DNA of 64,000 bases from Acinetobacter silvestris (lineage in GTDB: Bacteria; Pseudomonadota; Gammaproteobacteria; Pseudomonadales; Moraxellaceae). The stretch covers positions 434,001 to 498,000 of the forward strand of contig NZ_NEGB01000001.1 of assembly GCF_002135235.1 (NCBI RefSeq), read 5' to 3'. The notes beneath the pieces were generated by a model. It worked only from the letters and a program-made list of their open reading frames with translations, searched no databases and was not told the DNA's origin. The position numbers were made by a program, and so were the translations under genes. Shown piece by piece: positions 1 through 8,994 of the stretch; the first letter of the stretch is position 1, and the number at the start of each line of letters is the position of its first letter.

Positions 1-90
1 AACTCTAAAATTCGAACAGAAAACACAATATTGCAATCATTTACGTGCAGTCTCACTCTGCATGACTTATGCTAAACATAATCTTCTGAC

Positions 91-111
91 ATGAAGCCAA
101 AGACATTATGA
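91..111 (+). other. Six-codon upstream mini-ORF overlapping the rnr start
   Basis: ATG at 91 opens a six-codon frame (MKPKTL) whose TGA stop overlaps the rnr ATG in an ATGA junction. No strong Shine-Dalgarno precedes either start. The overlap would permit translational coupling, but a frame this short is expected by chance, so this is only a note on how the rnr start may be served. Confidence 0.2.
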
Positions 112-2555
112 AAAATTGGATCGATCCTGAAGCCAAAGCGGAAGCTGAACGTTACGATAATCCTATTCCGAGTCGTACTCTTATTTTAGAGACGATCGAA
201 CAACAGAAAACACCACTCTCTCATACAGACTTGGTGGAACACTTTAATATTGCAGATGAAAGAAGTATAGAAGCACTCAGTCATCGTTTAAGTGCCATGG
301 TCCGTGATGGTCAGCTGATGAAAGATGGATTCAAATTCCAGCTGATGGCAGACCAACCCACTGTAGATGCAACTGTATATGTCAACAACAAAGGTTTTGG
401 TGTTGCCAGTTTAGATGGCAAAAAAGATGAAATGTTATTACCTGAACGTGAATTACGCCAAGTTTTTCATGGTGATCGCATTAAGGTCTGCCAAACTTCA
501 GTGGATCGCAAAGGTAAAGCTTGGGGCTATATTAACGAGATTACACAACGTCGGGTCAAACAACTGATCGGTAAACTTGCAATTCATGACGGTGAATATT
601 TTATTCAACCGAGTCATCCCAATGCACACCAACCGATTACTTTAGAAAAAGAACTGATCGAACATGCCAAAGCCAATATAGGCGATGCATTGCGTGTTGA
701 AATTGATGACTATCCGACGCGTGAAGAGTTTGCGACAGGTCATATTATTCAATCCATGGCGGACAAAGCAGATACCGAAATCATTATTCCACAAACGATT
801 TTGGAATTTGGCTTACCGTATGAATTCCCTGAAGAAGTGCTTAAAGAAGCAGAAAGTTTTAAAGAACCGAATGCAAAAGACCGTGAAGGTCGTATCGATC
901 TGCGTGATTTAGCCCTCGTTACCATTGATGGCGAAGATGCACGTGACTTTGACGATGCTGTATATGCAGAAAAACGTGCCGGTGGTGGCTATCGTGTGGT
1001 CGTCGCTATTGCCGACGTTAGCCATTATGTTCGCGTTGGCAAACCTCTAGATGATGAGGCTCAAGAACGCGGTACATCAGTATACTTCCCGCACTTTGTA
1101 TTACCCATGTTGCCAGAAGCATTATCTAATGGATTATGCTCTTTAAATCCGCATGTTGATCGTTTATGTATGGTCTGTGATTTGACCTTGTCTCGCGCAG
1201 GAAAAGTAACTGGATTCCAGTTCTATCCTTCCGTGATGCATTCAAAAGCGCGTCTAACCTATACACAAGTGGCGAACTATTTTGAGGGTGATAGTACCGC
1301 TATTCCTGAAGATCGCGATGTGCGTAAATCATTAAATACACTGTTCCAACTTTATCAAACCCTAAAAGGTTTACGTGCCGAACGCCATGCCATGGAATTC
1401 GAAACCGTTGAAACCTATATGACCTTTGATGAATTAGGTGGAATTAAAGAAATTTTGCCACGCACGCGTAATGAAGCACATAAATTAATTGAAGAATGCA
1501 TGTTGTTGGCAAACGTTGCGGCTGCGGAATATTCATTAGAACATGAAATTCCAATGCTCTACCGTGTGCATGAGCCACCCGAATTTGCACGTATTCAAAA
1601 AGTGCGTGAATTTGTGAAATTACTCGGTTTGCCCTTCCCAGAACAGCCAACTCAACAAGATTATCAACGTGTGATTGCTGCGACCAAAGATCGTATTGAT
1701 GCACCGAGTATTCATGCGGTATTGCTACGCTCAATGATGCAGGCCTATTACGGCGCAAATAATGCAGGCCATTTTGGTTTGGCTTATGAAGCCTATACCC
1801 ACTTTACCTCACCAATTCGTCGTTACCCAGACTTGTTATTACATCGCGCAATTAAAGCGCATTTAAAACAAAAGCCTTATCCACTTTCTGGTGCTGCTTT
1901 AGACAATGCTGGTGAGCATTTTTCACAGACTGAACGTCGTGCAGATGAAGCTTCACGCTCTGTCACAACTTGGTTGAAATGCCACTATATGCAACAGCAT
2001 TTAGGCGAAGAGTTTGTCGGTGTAATTAGTGCCACGGCTGAATTTGGCTTATTCGTGACCCTCAAAGATCTCTATGTTGATGGTATGGTTCACGTCAGCC
2101 AATTGGGTGATGATTATTTTGTTTATGATCAAGCCAGTCAAAGTTTAGTCGGCCAGAATCGTGGTCAGACTTTCAGTCTTGGCGATGAAGTGAAGATTAA
2201 AGTGGCTGCCGTTAACCTTGGCGATCGTAAGATTGACTTTGAATTGATTCAGCAGTTAACACATGCTGGTCGTGCAATTCGCAGTCGCGCACCACGTGTG
2301 GCGAAATCTACAGCTCAAGAAGAAGTTTTTTCACCATCTGCTCCTTCAAAAACTAGAGCGGATAAACCAGCATTATCGAATGCAAGTGACAGTGGCGAAA
2401 AACCTATTCGTAAAAAGAAAGCATCAGATAAACCGCGTTCTGCAACGAAGAAACCAAGTAAAAAAGCTTCTGCTAAATCTGAAACGAAAGTAAAAGATAA
2501 AGAGAAGAAAAAAATCAAAAAGAAAAAATCTAATGCGAAAGCTAAATTAGATTAA
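108..2555 (+). CDS. rnr: Ribonuclease R (3'-5' exoribonuclease)
   Basis: Processive 3'-5' exoribonuclease that degrades structured RNA, takes part in rRNA and tmRNA quality control and acts in the cytoplasm. The 815-aa protein has an N-terminal winged-helix-like part (about residues 20-80), cold-shock-type OB segments, the RNB catalytic domain (about 265-590) and an S1 domain (about 650-735). The acidic catalytic cluster GEDARDFDDAV lies near residues 275-285. The last ~75 residues form a lysine-rich tail, typical of RNase R and absent from RNase II. The start has no good Shine-Dalgarno and overlaps a short upstream frame. A strong terminator follows directly, so it is probably the last gene of its transcript. 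Confidence 0.95.
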   Translation: MKNWIDPEAKAEAERYDNPIPSRTLILETIEQQKTPLSHTDLVEHFNIADERSIEALSHRLSAMVRDGQLMKDGFKFQLMADQPTVDATVYVNNKGFGVASLDGKKDEMLLPERELRQVFHGDRIKVCQTSVDRKGKAWGYINEITQRRVKQLIGKLAIHDGEYFIQPSHPNAHQPITLEKELIEHAKANIGDALRVEIDDYPTREEFATGHIIQSMADKADTEIIIPQTILEFGLPYEFPEEVLKEAESFKEPNAKDREGRIDLRDLALVTIDGEDARDFDDAVYAEKRAGGGYRVVVAIADVSHYVRVGKPLDDEAQERGTSVYFPHFVLPMLPEALSNGLCSLNPHVDRLCMVCDLTLSRAGKVTGFQFYPSVMHSKARLTYTQVANYFEGDSTAIPEDRDVRKSLNTLFQLYQTLKGLRAERHAMEFETVETYMTFDELGGIKEILPRTRNEAHKLIEECMLLANVAAAEYSLEHEIPMLYRVHEPPEFARIQKVREFVKLLGLPFPEQPTQQDYQRVIAATKDRIDAPSIHAVLLRSMMQAYYGANNAGHFGLAYEAYTHFTSPIRRYPDLLLHRAIKAHLKQKPYPLSGAALDNAGEHFSQTERRADEASRSVTTWLKCHYMQQHLGEEFVGVISATAEFGLFVTLKDLYVDGMVHVSQLGDDYFVYDQASQSLVGQNRGQTFSLGDEVKIKVAAVNLGDRKIDFELIQQLTHAGRAIRSRAPRVAKSTAQEEVFSPSAPSKTRADKPALSNASDSGEKPIRKKKASDKPRSATKKPSKKASAKSETKVKDKEKKKIKKKKSNAKAKLD

Positions 2556-2560
2556 AAATT

Positions 2561-2583
2561 AAAGAGAGCTTCGGCTCTCTTTT
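2561..2583 (+). terminator. Rho-independent terminator after rnr
   Basis: Stem AAAGAGAGC, loop TTCG, stem GCTCTCTTT, continuing into T's; it begins 6 nt after the rnr stop. Confidence 0.9.
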
Positions 2584-2612
2584 TATTTATAATCCATAAA
2601 ATATAATAATGT

Positions 2613-3200
2613 GTGCCCATGATTCAAATAACGAAATATTACTATCATAATTATCTAATACTGATCATGTTGATTTTAATAATCAGTGGAACGACTACTC
2701 TATTATTCAGTAATTTTTCGCCAACAAAAACCATCGAAATTTATACCTTATCAATCTCAGTCGTGCTTTATATAGGCATATTGCTCTATTTCATCCATTT
2801 AAATCAAAAACAACAATGGTTTATTCCGCATCATTGGAAAAATTTCCGTAAAAGACCAAAACTCTACTGCTTACTGATTCTTCCGGCAATTTTCATTTTT
2901 ATCTTTTGGATGAATCTTTCTCACATCATCCCGATGACCTATACCGCCATGTTTGGTGAAAATCAGGTCGTCGTTCAGCAAGCAAACGTGACAAAAAGTT
3001 CTTTTAAAGGTGATACCCATTATTTTTTTCGGACATCGTATAGATACTTACCCATTTTCAACATCAAGCCCAAGGAATTTCAGCAGTATCAAAATCAGCA
3101 GATCACGTTACATCTCACCATTATACAAAGTTCAATGGGGACTATTGTTAAATCAATCGATCATGTTCAACTCAATTCAAAAACCACAAACAAAACATAA
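2613..3200 (+). CDS. Hypothetical membrane protein
   Basis: I do not recognise this 195-aa protein. The frame opens with GTG at 2613; an ATG at 2619 (193 aa) is equally plausible, and neither has a clear ribosome binding site. Three hydrophobic segments are visible (about residues 13-32, 46-64 and 85-104). They are followed by a soluble C-terminal part of ~85 residues rich in Tyr, Phe and Gln, probably on the periplasmic side. A basic stretch (WKNFRKRPK) lies between the second and third segments. Its AT-richness resembles that of the intergenic DNA. It lies between rnr and prlC with no obvious functional link to either. Confidence 0.65.
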   Translation: MPMIQITKYYYHNYLILIMLILIISGTTTLLFSNFSPTKTIEIYTLSISVVLYIGILLYFIHLNQKQQWFIPHHWKNFRKRPKLYCLLILPAIFIFIFWMNLSHIIPMTYTAMFGENQVVVQQANVTKSSFKGDTHYFFRTSYRYLPIFNIKPKEFQQYQNQQITLHLTIIQSSMGTIVKSIDHVQLNSKTTNKT

Positions 3201-3281
3201 TAAATCTGAATCTTAACTTGATTTCCTTTACCGCAAGCCCTACATCTATCTATAACTTAGAAAATCATTTGGCATATCGAC

Positions 3282-5321
3282 ATGACATTAGAAAAGGCAA
3301 CCTTGCCTGTACCACAATTTGATCAAATCACTTTAGATACCTTAAAACAAAATATCGAAAATTCAATTCAAAATGGTCAGAACTTCTTAACCGAATTGGC
3401 TCAAGTGCCAGATAGCATCCAAGCACAACTGAATATTTTAGAAAAAATTGATACGCTTGAAAATAACATGAGTGAAGCATGGGGCATTTTGTCACATCTC
3501 AATGCGGTAATGAATAATCCAGAAACCCGTGAAGTATACCAATCACTTTTACCCACACTCAGTGAATACTACACCGCACTTGGTCAACATGTTCCCCTTT
3601 ATCAAACCTATCAACATGTTTATGATGCCTCCCTCTTTGACACTTTACCCACTGCACAACAAAGTGCAATTAAACTGGCTTTACGCGACTTTAAACTTTC
3701 TGGGGTTGCATTAGAAGGTGAGGAAAAAACGCGTTATGCTGAAATTTCAGCACGCTTATCGCAACTTTCTTCTGACTTTTCCAATCATGTATTAGATGCG
3801 ACTCAAGCTTTTAGTAAACCACTGAATGAAAATCAGCTCAAAGGTTTACCACAAAGCAGCGTTGAGCTATTAAAACAATATGGTCAACAACGAGAATTAG
3901 ATCAAGCTGTTGCAACTCTAGATATTCCATCTTATTTAGCAATTATGACGTATGCCGATGATCGTGAACTGAGAGAAGAACTTTACAAAGAATATGTAAC
4001 ACGTGCTTCAGAACAATCTGCCTATCCAAGTTTTGACAATACACCAGTCATGGAAGAAATTCTTCGCTTACGTCAGGAAATGGCCAAGCTGTTAGGTTTT
4101 AATAATTACGCAGAATATTCGCTGGCCAGTAAAATGGCACCTGATGTTGAAACGGTGCATCAATTCTTGGTCGAACTTGCGGAACACGCCCGCGTCCCTG
4201 CATTAAACGAAATTGCTGAACTGAAACAAATTGCACAGCAAGATGGTATTGATGATTTAAAACCGTGGGATAGCACCTACTATTCTGAAAAGCTGAAACA
4301 ACAGCAATTTAATCTGTCCCAAGAATCACTTAAGCCCTATTTCCCTGCGCAAAGAGTGATCCAAGGTCTATTCAATGTCGTCAATCGTTTATATGGCATT
4401 AATATCATTGAACGTGATGCCCCAGTATGGCACCCAGATGCACATTATTATGAACTCGAAGACCAAGGCACCGTCATTGGAGGATTCTATTTCGATTTGT
4501 ATGCACGCAGTGGAAAACGCGGCGGCGCATGGATGAGTGGTTTCCGTTCTCGCATGCAAACTGAACATGGTTTACAAAAACCAATTTGCTACATGGTGGG
4601 TAACTTTACTCCCCCTGTTGGTGGGCAATCTGCGCTATTAACGCATGATGAAGTGAACACGCTTTTTCATGAGTTTGGACACGGCCTACACCATATGTTA
4701 ACTGAAGTAGATAATATTTCGGTTGCAGGCACACACGGCGTGGCATGGGATGCTGTTGAACTACCAAGCCAATTTATGGAATTTTGGACTTGGGATAAAG
4801 ACAGTCTAGATTGTTTAAGTGAACATATCGAAACCAAAGAAACTTTACCCAAAGAATTACTCAAAGCATTATTAGATGCACGCTTCTTCCAATCTGGTAT
4901 GCAAACCCTGCGTCAAATCGAATTTGCCCTGTTCGATTTAACGATTCATAAACTTAGCCCTGCTTTAAATGCACAGCAAATCCAAGCAACTTTAGATGAT
5001 ATCCGCGATAAATTCGCGGTATTACCGACCGTCAGTTATAACCGTTTCCAAAATAGTTTTAGTCATATTTTCGCGGGTGGTTATGCAGCTGGTTACTATT
5101 CCTATAAATGGGCTGAAGTTTTAGCCAGTGATGCCTTTGATCGTTTCGAACAAGAAGGGGTTTTTAATACACACACCGGAAATGAGTTTAGACAGTTTAT
5201 TCTAGCAGTTGGCGGAAAAGATACAGCACTTGATGCATTTATCAATTTCCGCGGACGCGAACCAAAAATAGATGCTTTGCTACGTCATCAAGGTTGGACG
5301 AAAGCCTCTAAAAACGCTTAA
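3282..5321 (+). CDS. prlC: Oligopeptidase A (M3 metallopeptidase)
   Basis: Cytoplasmic zinc endopeptidase of family M3 (thimet oligopeptidase family) that degrades short peptides, including cleaved signal peptides. The 679-aa length matches the E. coli enzyme closely. The zinc site HEFGH starts at residue 463 (HEFGHGLHHML), and the third ligand region follows in the conserved helix downstream (AVELPSQFMEFW). The ATG at 3282 gives a family-like N-terminus. The YheV-type gene begins 37 nt downstream on the same strand and may be cotranscribed. Confidence 0.95.
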   Translation: MTLEKATLPVPQFDQITLDTLKQNIENSIQNGQNFLTELAQVPDSIQAQLNILEKIDTLENNMSEAWGILSHLNAVMNNPETREVYQSLLPTLSEYYTALGQHVPLYQTYQHVYDASLFDTLPTAQQSAIKLALRDFKLSGVALEGEEKTRYAEISARLSQLSSDFSNHVLDATQAFSKPLNENQLKGLPQSSVELLKQYGQQRELDQAVATLDIPSYLAIMTYADDRELREELYKEYVTRASEQSAYPSFDNTPVMEEILRLRQEMAKLLGFNNYAEYSLASKMAPDVETVHQFLVELAEHARVPALNEIAELKQIAQQDGIDDLKPWDSTYYSEKLKQQQFNLSQESLKPYFPAQRVIQGLFNVVNRLYGINIIERDAPVWHPDAHYYELEDQGTVIGGFYFDLYARSGKRGGAWMSGFRSRMQTEHGLQKPICYMVGNFTPPVGGQSALLTHDEVNTLFHEFGHGLHHMLTEVDNISVAGTHGVAWDAVELPSQFMEFWTWDKDSLDCLSEHIETKETLPKELLKALLDARFFQSGMQTLRQIEFALFDLTIHKLSPALNAQQIQATLDDIRDKFAVLPTVSYNRFQNSFSHIFAGGYAAGYYSYKWAEVLASDAFDRFEQEGVFNTHTGNEFRQFILAVGGKDTALDAFINFRGREPKIDALLRHQGWTKASKNA

Positions 5322-5357
5322 ACTAGGCGCCATCATTATTTTTGAATGGTTAGTATA

Positions 5358-5573
5358 ATGAATATTAAACGTCGCTTCATTGCCGGTGCAAAATGTCCAA
5401 AATGTGAAGCTGCAGATCGTATCGTTATGCTTTCCACTCAAACAGATGAATGGATTGAATGTATTGAATGTGGATATTCTGAAAATCGCCCTACACATGT
5501 AGATGCACCGGAAGAGCCAGCCACACCCGATGAAGTTGGGGTAATTCAATTTAAGCCTCGTCAAACAAAATAA
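5358..5573 (+). CDS. YheV-family putative zinc-ribbon protein (DUF2387)
   Basis: Small 71-aa protein with two CxxC pairs (CPKC and CIEC) about 20 residues apart, consistent with a zinc ribbon. The start MNIKRRFIAGAKCPKC resembles the usual N-terminus of the YheV/DUF2387 family, so I prefer the ATG at 5358 over the in-frame ATG at 5346. Biochemical function is unknown in the family as far as I recall. It sits between prlC and a membrane-anchored coiled-coil protein, with only a 12-nt gap to the latter, which suggests a shared transcript. Confidence 0.85.
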   Translation: MNIKRRFIAGAKCPKCEAADRIVMLSTQTDEWIECIECGYSENRPTHVDAPEEPATPDEVGVIQFKPRQTK

Positions 5574-5585
5574 ATAGGTTCATCA

Positions 5586-6017
5586 ATGCCATTTGATCAT
5601 AGAGAAAACTCTAAATTAATCTGGATGATTGCTGGGGGACTTGTTGCAATTATCCTATTAGTCATTACTTATCTGTGGATGAGTAATACAACTGAACAAA
5701 AAACACAGTCCGTGCCAAATAAGGTACCAGCAGCTCAAGTGCAAAATTCAGCACCGCCTTTAGCACAATCTGCTGAACAAACCATATCTGAACCGAGTAC
5801 GTCTACTTTGGTTGATGAGAAAATCTTAAAAGATGAAGTGCCTAAAAATGACACTGCAGCCAAAGAAGAAGTGGCAAAACTGGAAGATATTCAAAAGCAA
5901 TTAGACGAACAAGAACAAACGCTCAAAGCACAACATACTGATGCGGATCAACTGATTAAATTGAAAGAAGAGCAAATCAAGCTTTTAGAGCAACAGCTGT
6001 CTCAAGCCCATAAATAA
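5586..6017 (+). CDS. Membrane-anchored coiled-coil protein, function unknown
   Basis: 143-aa protein with one N-terminal transmembrane segment (about residues 11-33), a Gln/Pro/Ser-rich linker (about 40-80) and a strongly predicted coiled coil at the C-terminus (about 92-140, heptads rich in Glu, Gln, Lys and Leu). The layout is that of a bitopic inner-membrane protein with a periplasmic coiled coil. No enzymatic motif is visible. It starts 12 nt after the YheV-type gene and is followed by a terminator, so it closes that transcription unit. Confidence 0.8.
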   Translation: MPFDHRENSKLIWMIAGGLVAIILLVITYLWMSNTTEQKTQSVPNKVPAAQVQNSAPPLAQSAEQTISEPSTSTLVDEKILKDEVPKNDTAAKEEVAKLEDIQKQLDEQEQTLKAQHTDADQLIKLKEEQIKLLEQQLSQAHK

Positions 6018-6040
6018 ACACCTTTTAGCTAGAGCAATGG

Positions 6041-6068
6041 AGCCTTAACATCATGTTAGGGCTTTTTT
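6041..6068 (+). terminator. Terminator closing the prlC-side gene group
   Basis: Ten-pair stem AGCCTTAACA / TGTTAGGGCT (one G-T pair) with loop TCA, then a run of seven T's. Confidence 0.85.
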
Positions 6069-6316
6069 TGTCTAAGACATACATTTGTTTCAGAGCATTT
6101 ATACAGGAACAATAATAACGGTAAAATCTCCCTATTTTTATTGTCTTAGTCTGAGCACCCAATATCAGTTAAGTGCTGATATCCTCCCTCATAATTTGCC
6201 GCAATAGAACAAACATGCTTATATAGACTATGGGCGTTATTTATGTAGTTAAAAATATTTATTTTAATTTAAAACTTAACAGCATTATTTTCACGGATTC
6301 CTCATTATCCAGTTCA
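6069..6316. other. Intergenic stretch without a gene
   Basis: No plausible ORF with a ribosome binding site. One perfect 7-bp inverted repeat, ATATCAG / CTGATAT, lies at 6162-6182 without a following T-run. Both neighbouring genes converge on this stretch and each has its own terminator, so nothing here needs to be a promoter. Confidence 0.5.
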
Positions 6317-6317
6317 T

Positions 6318-6343
6318 AAAAAAGCACCCGAAGGTGCTTTTTT
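6318..6343 (-). terminator. Terminator of the TRAP transporter gene
   Basis: AAAAAAGCACC, tetraloop, GGTGCTTTTTT: symmetric and usable in both directions, 12 nt past the stop of the minus-strand gene. Confidence 0.9.
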
Positions 6344-6355
6344 AAATTTTCAATT

Positions 6356-8548
6356 TTATTTATTGGCGTACCAATCGAACATGTTCATAAAATAAGGTAC
6401 GAAGGTGACCAATAACAATGAAGAGAACAACACGATAATCGGTAACAACCAACGTTCATAACGATAATAGAAATTGGTGTACTTGGCTTTCGCTTCAGCA
6501 TCTGCCTCGGCGACCTCTTCATCTCCTACCGACAGTCGCGTCAGCAAGTGATTCAGTGCCACAGGTGGTGTCACATAACCAAATTCAAATGCAACCAGTA
6601 CAATCATCCAGAAATGAATTGGATGAATACCATTCTCATAAGCTACGGGTGCAACGGTTGCAGCAACCAAAATCACCGCACCAAATGGATCGGTACACAT
6701 GCCAATAATTGCAAGCAGTAATGCCATGAAACCAAGTGTAATCACGATACTGCCCAGATGAGTTGGAACCATCGTAACAATTTCACTACGCTCAATTAAG
6801 CCACCCATACTTGCAGACAAGGCCATTAACAAAATCAATGCACCAATGTGCCCGACACTTTCAGAGGTTGCAAAACGAATCGCACCACCAAAACCACGTT
6901 TATGATCTGCAGTATCACCATGCTCTTTTAAATAGGCTGACTCTTTTTCATGCTGTAAAGCCAACGTATTATTTTCAGGAATCGGTAAACGATCACCAAA
7001 CATTTTGTCAAATAAGATAAAGCCTAATAGCATAATTGGTAAAATAACCGGCGCAGTAAATTCGTCCATTTGTGTATCAAGACCAAATTTATATAAGCCG
7101 ACAATTGCAAAAACAATCGCGATATAGGGAATCACAGGAACAAATGCGCGCATCATCCCAGGTAATGCAACTTTCGGTGAATTAATACGGAATTTGTCTT
7201 CTGCAAGGAATAATGAAACCCCCAAGAAGATCAAAGCAGTTAACCAGAATACATAAATACCATGGTCAAATAATTCATCTGAAGTTACATGACGACTATC
7301 CAGCATTGAAATCAAAATCACCAATAGACATGGACGTAACACCACACCTAAAGAACCAGACATTGCCGATACTGCAAGTGCGTATTGACGGCGAGCACCT
7401 GAGTTCCAAACTTCTTTATAAATAATTGCACCCGCCGCGATTACGAAAATACCCGAAGCACCGGTATAGGCAGTTGGAATGGCCGCACCAATTAAGATTA
7501 ACCAAGTTAAAGTTTCAGGTGCTAAATTCCATGGTCGCAGAACGGCAAGGAATAAATCCATTACACGTGTTTGGGTCAACAACATCCCGGCCCAAATAAA
7601 TAGTGCAAGATTAAGGAAGATGCCTGAGAACTCAACCAATTGCCCCAAATAAATCCCTTGCCCCATTGGATAATCCATGAAGAAGGTAAATGCAATTCCT
7701 GTTAACACAGCCATAAACGCATATAACGGCGTGCTGAGTAAGGCTAAACCAATTTTCCCACCATCGGTGGCTGTGGCTGGAATTCTAAAAAATTGAAATA
7801 TACTAATGATGGTTAAACTGATGAATAAAATCATCCATAACCAATACACAGCCAGCGTTTCAAAGGTAGAAACCACACCAGAGTTGAGTACAGATTGATA
7901 TTGACTAATGACGGAGTAACTGAGTAAACCATTACCCAACACCATCATGAAACTATAAACACGGAAATCAAGTTTGGTCTTGGCTGGACGTAAACCAATA
8001 TGGTGCATTTTTAGTGATGCAGTAATGGATGAAATCACCACCATCAATAATAAAATAATGACCTTGTTTTCAGTACCATGTTTGAAAATCCAAAAGAAAC
8101 CCGTTTCGAAATTGCGATACGGACGAATCATCGTATGTTCATTGAGATAATTCATGGATTTTTCATAAAATGCATATTTTTCTTCACACTGTTGCTGTGC
8201 TGCCAAAATCGATTGACGGACATCAGCTTCAGAAGACGTTCCAAAAATATCTGAAAACTCATCTTTTGAATTGGCGTGCATTTGTTGCTGTACAAGTGCC
8301 TCAGTATTTGGATGGCGATCACAGCTTGGCTTCTCTGGTTCAGCCCTTAAAAAGGAATATTGCATTCCTATTTTTTCATTACCGTATAGGCTTTCCCCGA
8401 TACGTAACAATTGGCCATGAATCATATCTCCTGTCCCAATAATCAGGGTCAGCAGTAGAAGAATAAGGATAGAAAAGGTTGAGAACCACTCATTCCAGAG
8501 ATAACTGAGTAGACCTAATCCCGATCTTTTATTTACAGGTTCTTGCAT
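6356..8548 (-). CDS. TRAP transporter permease, fused small (DctQ-like) and large (DctM) subunits
   Basis: 730-aa, highly hydrophobic inner-membrane protein. The large C-terminal part carries DctM-type features: repeated membrane helices, glycine/proline-rich re-entrant segments such as GAAIPTAYTGASGIFVIAAGA, and a late PPVALNHLL stretch. The N-terminal ~270 residues contain a few extra helices in the DctQ position. TRAP systems use ion gradients and a periplasmic binding protein to import organic acids. No dctP-type gene adjoins, so the binding protein must be elsewhere or absent. Unusual is a ~100-residue hydrophilic loop between the first two helices (about residues 45-160) with two cysteines, C76 and C121. 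Inverted repeats upstream suggest control by a repressor or activator. Confidence 0.85.
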   Translation of the reverse strand: MQEPVNKRSGLGLLSYLWNEWFSTFSILILLLLTLIIGTGDMIHGQLLRIGESLYGNEKIGMQYSFLRAEPEKPSCDRHPNTEALVQQQMHANSKDEFSDIFGTSSEADVRQSILAAQQQCEEKYAFYEKSMNYLNEHTMIRPYRNFETGFFWIFKHGTENKVIILLLMVVISSITASLKMHHIGLRPAKTKLDFRVYSFMMVLGNGLLSYSVISQYQSVLNSGVVSTFETLAVYWLWMILFISLTIISIFQFFRIPATATDGGKIGLALLSTPLYAFMAVLTGIAFTFFMDYPMGQGIYLGQLVEFSGIFLNLALFIWAGMLLTQTRVMDLFLAVLRPWNLAPETLTWLILIGAAIPTAYTGASGIFVIAAGAIIYKEVWNSGARRQYALAVSAMSGSLGVVLRPCLLVILISMLDSRHVTSDELFDHGIYVFWLTALIFLGVSLFLAEDKFRINSPKVALPGMMRAFVPVIPYIAIVFAIVGLYKFGLDTQMDEFTAPVILPIMLLGFILFDKMFGDRLPIPENNTLALQHEKESAYLKEHGDTADHKRGFGGAIRFATSESVGHIGALILLMALSASMGGLIERSEIVTMVPTHLGSIVITLGFMALLLAIIGMCTDPFGAVILVAATVAPVAYENGIHPIHFWMIVLVAFEFGYVTPPVALNHLLTRLSVGDEEVAEADAEAKAKYTNFYYRYERWLLPIIVLFSSLLLVTFVPYFMNMFDWYANK

Positions 8549-8994
8549 TGTTATTCCAGTTTTTATATGTTGCCACCATACAAGATCTTGTACAGCTCAT
8601 CTTTTATTTTGGTCTCGGGTAAAATCCATTACCCAATATCCATTCCTGATATTACATTTTGAATGTGACTTAAATTACAGAACATTGACATGACTATGTG
8701 CGATTTTTTTTCGACACTTTATGCCAACTTATTCAATATCATCAAAGTTTCAGATACTTACTCACAATTAGAATGAGAGTTTGTATGTGTAGTAAGATAC
8801 CTTGATTTAGCCATGAATCAAATTAAAATACAGATTTTTATCACTTTTTATAGATTTTAAAGCATTCGATGTGATTTTTATAAAATAGACTGCAATGCTT
8901 TCTAAGACAATGGTGTGAATTAGCTCAAAGCACTTGATTTAGACTCACCTATTCCACCCTTCTTCTAGCTTTAAACTATATTCAAAAATTCTTT
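8549..8994. promoter_or_regulatory. Upstream region of the TRAP gene with several inverted repeats
   Basis: 446 bp without a gene. Three dyads are visible: a perfect 14-bp palindrome TACAAGATCTTGTA (8579-8592, ~30 bp before the TRAP start), GGGTAA-N6-TTACCC (8617-8634) and TTGATT-N8-AATCAA (8802-8821). The first two sit where operators of the minus-strand TRAP gene would be. I could not assign a convincing -35/-10 pair. The distal half, toward the rhomboid gene, is plain AT-rich sequence. Confidence 0.45.
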
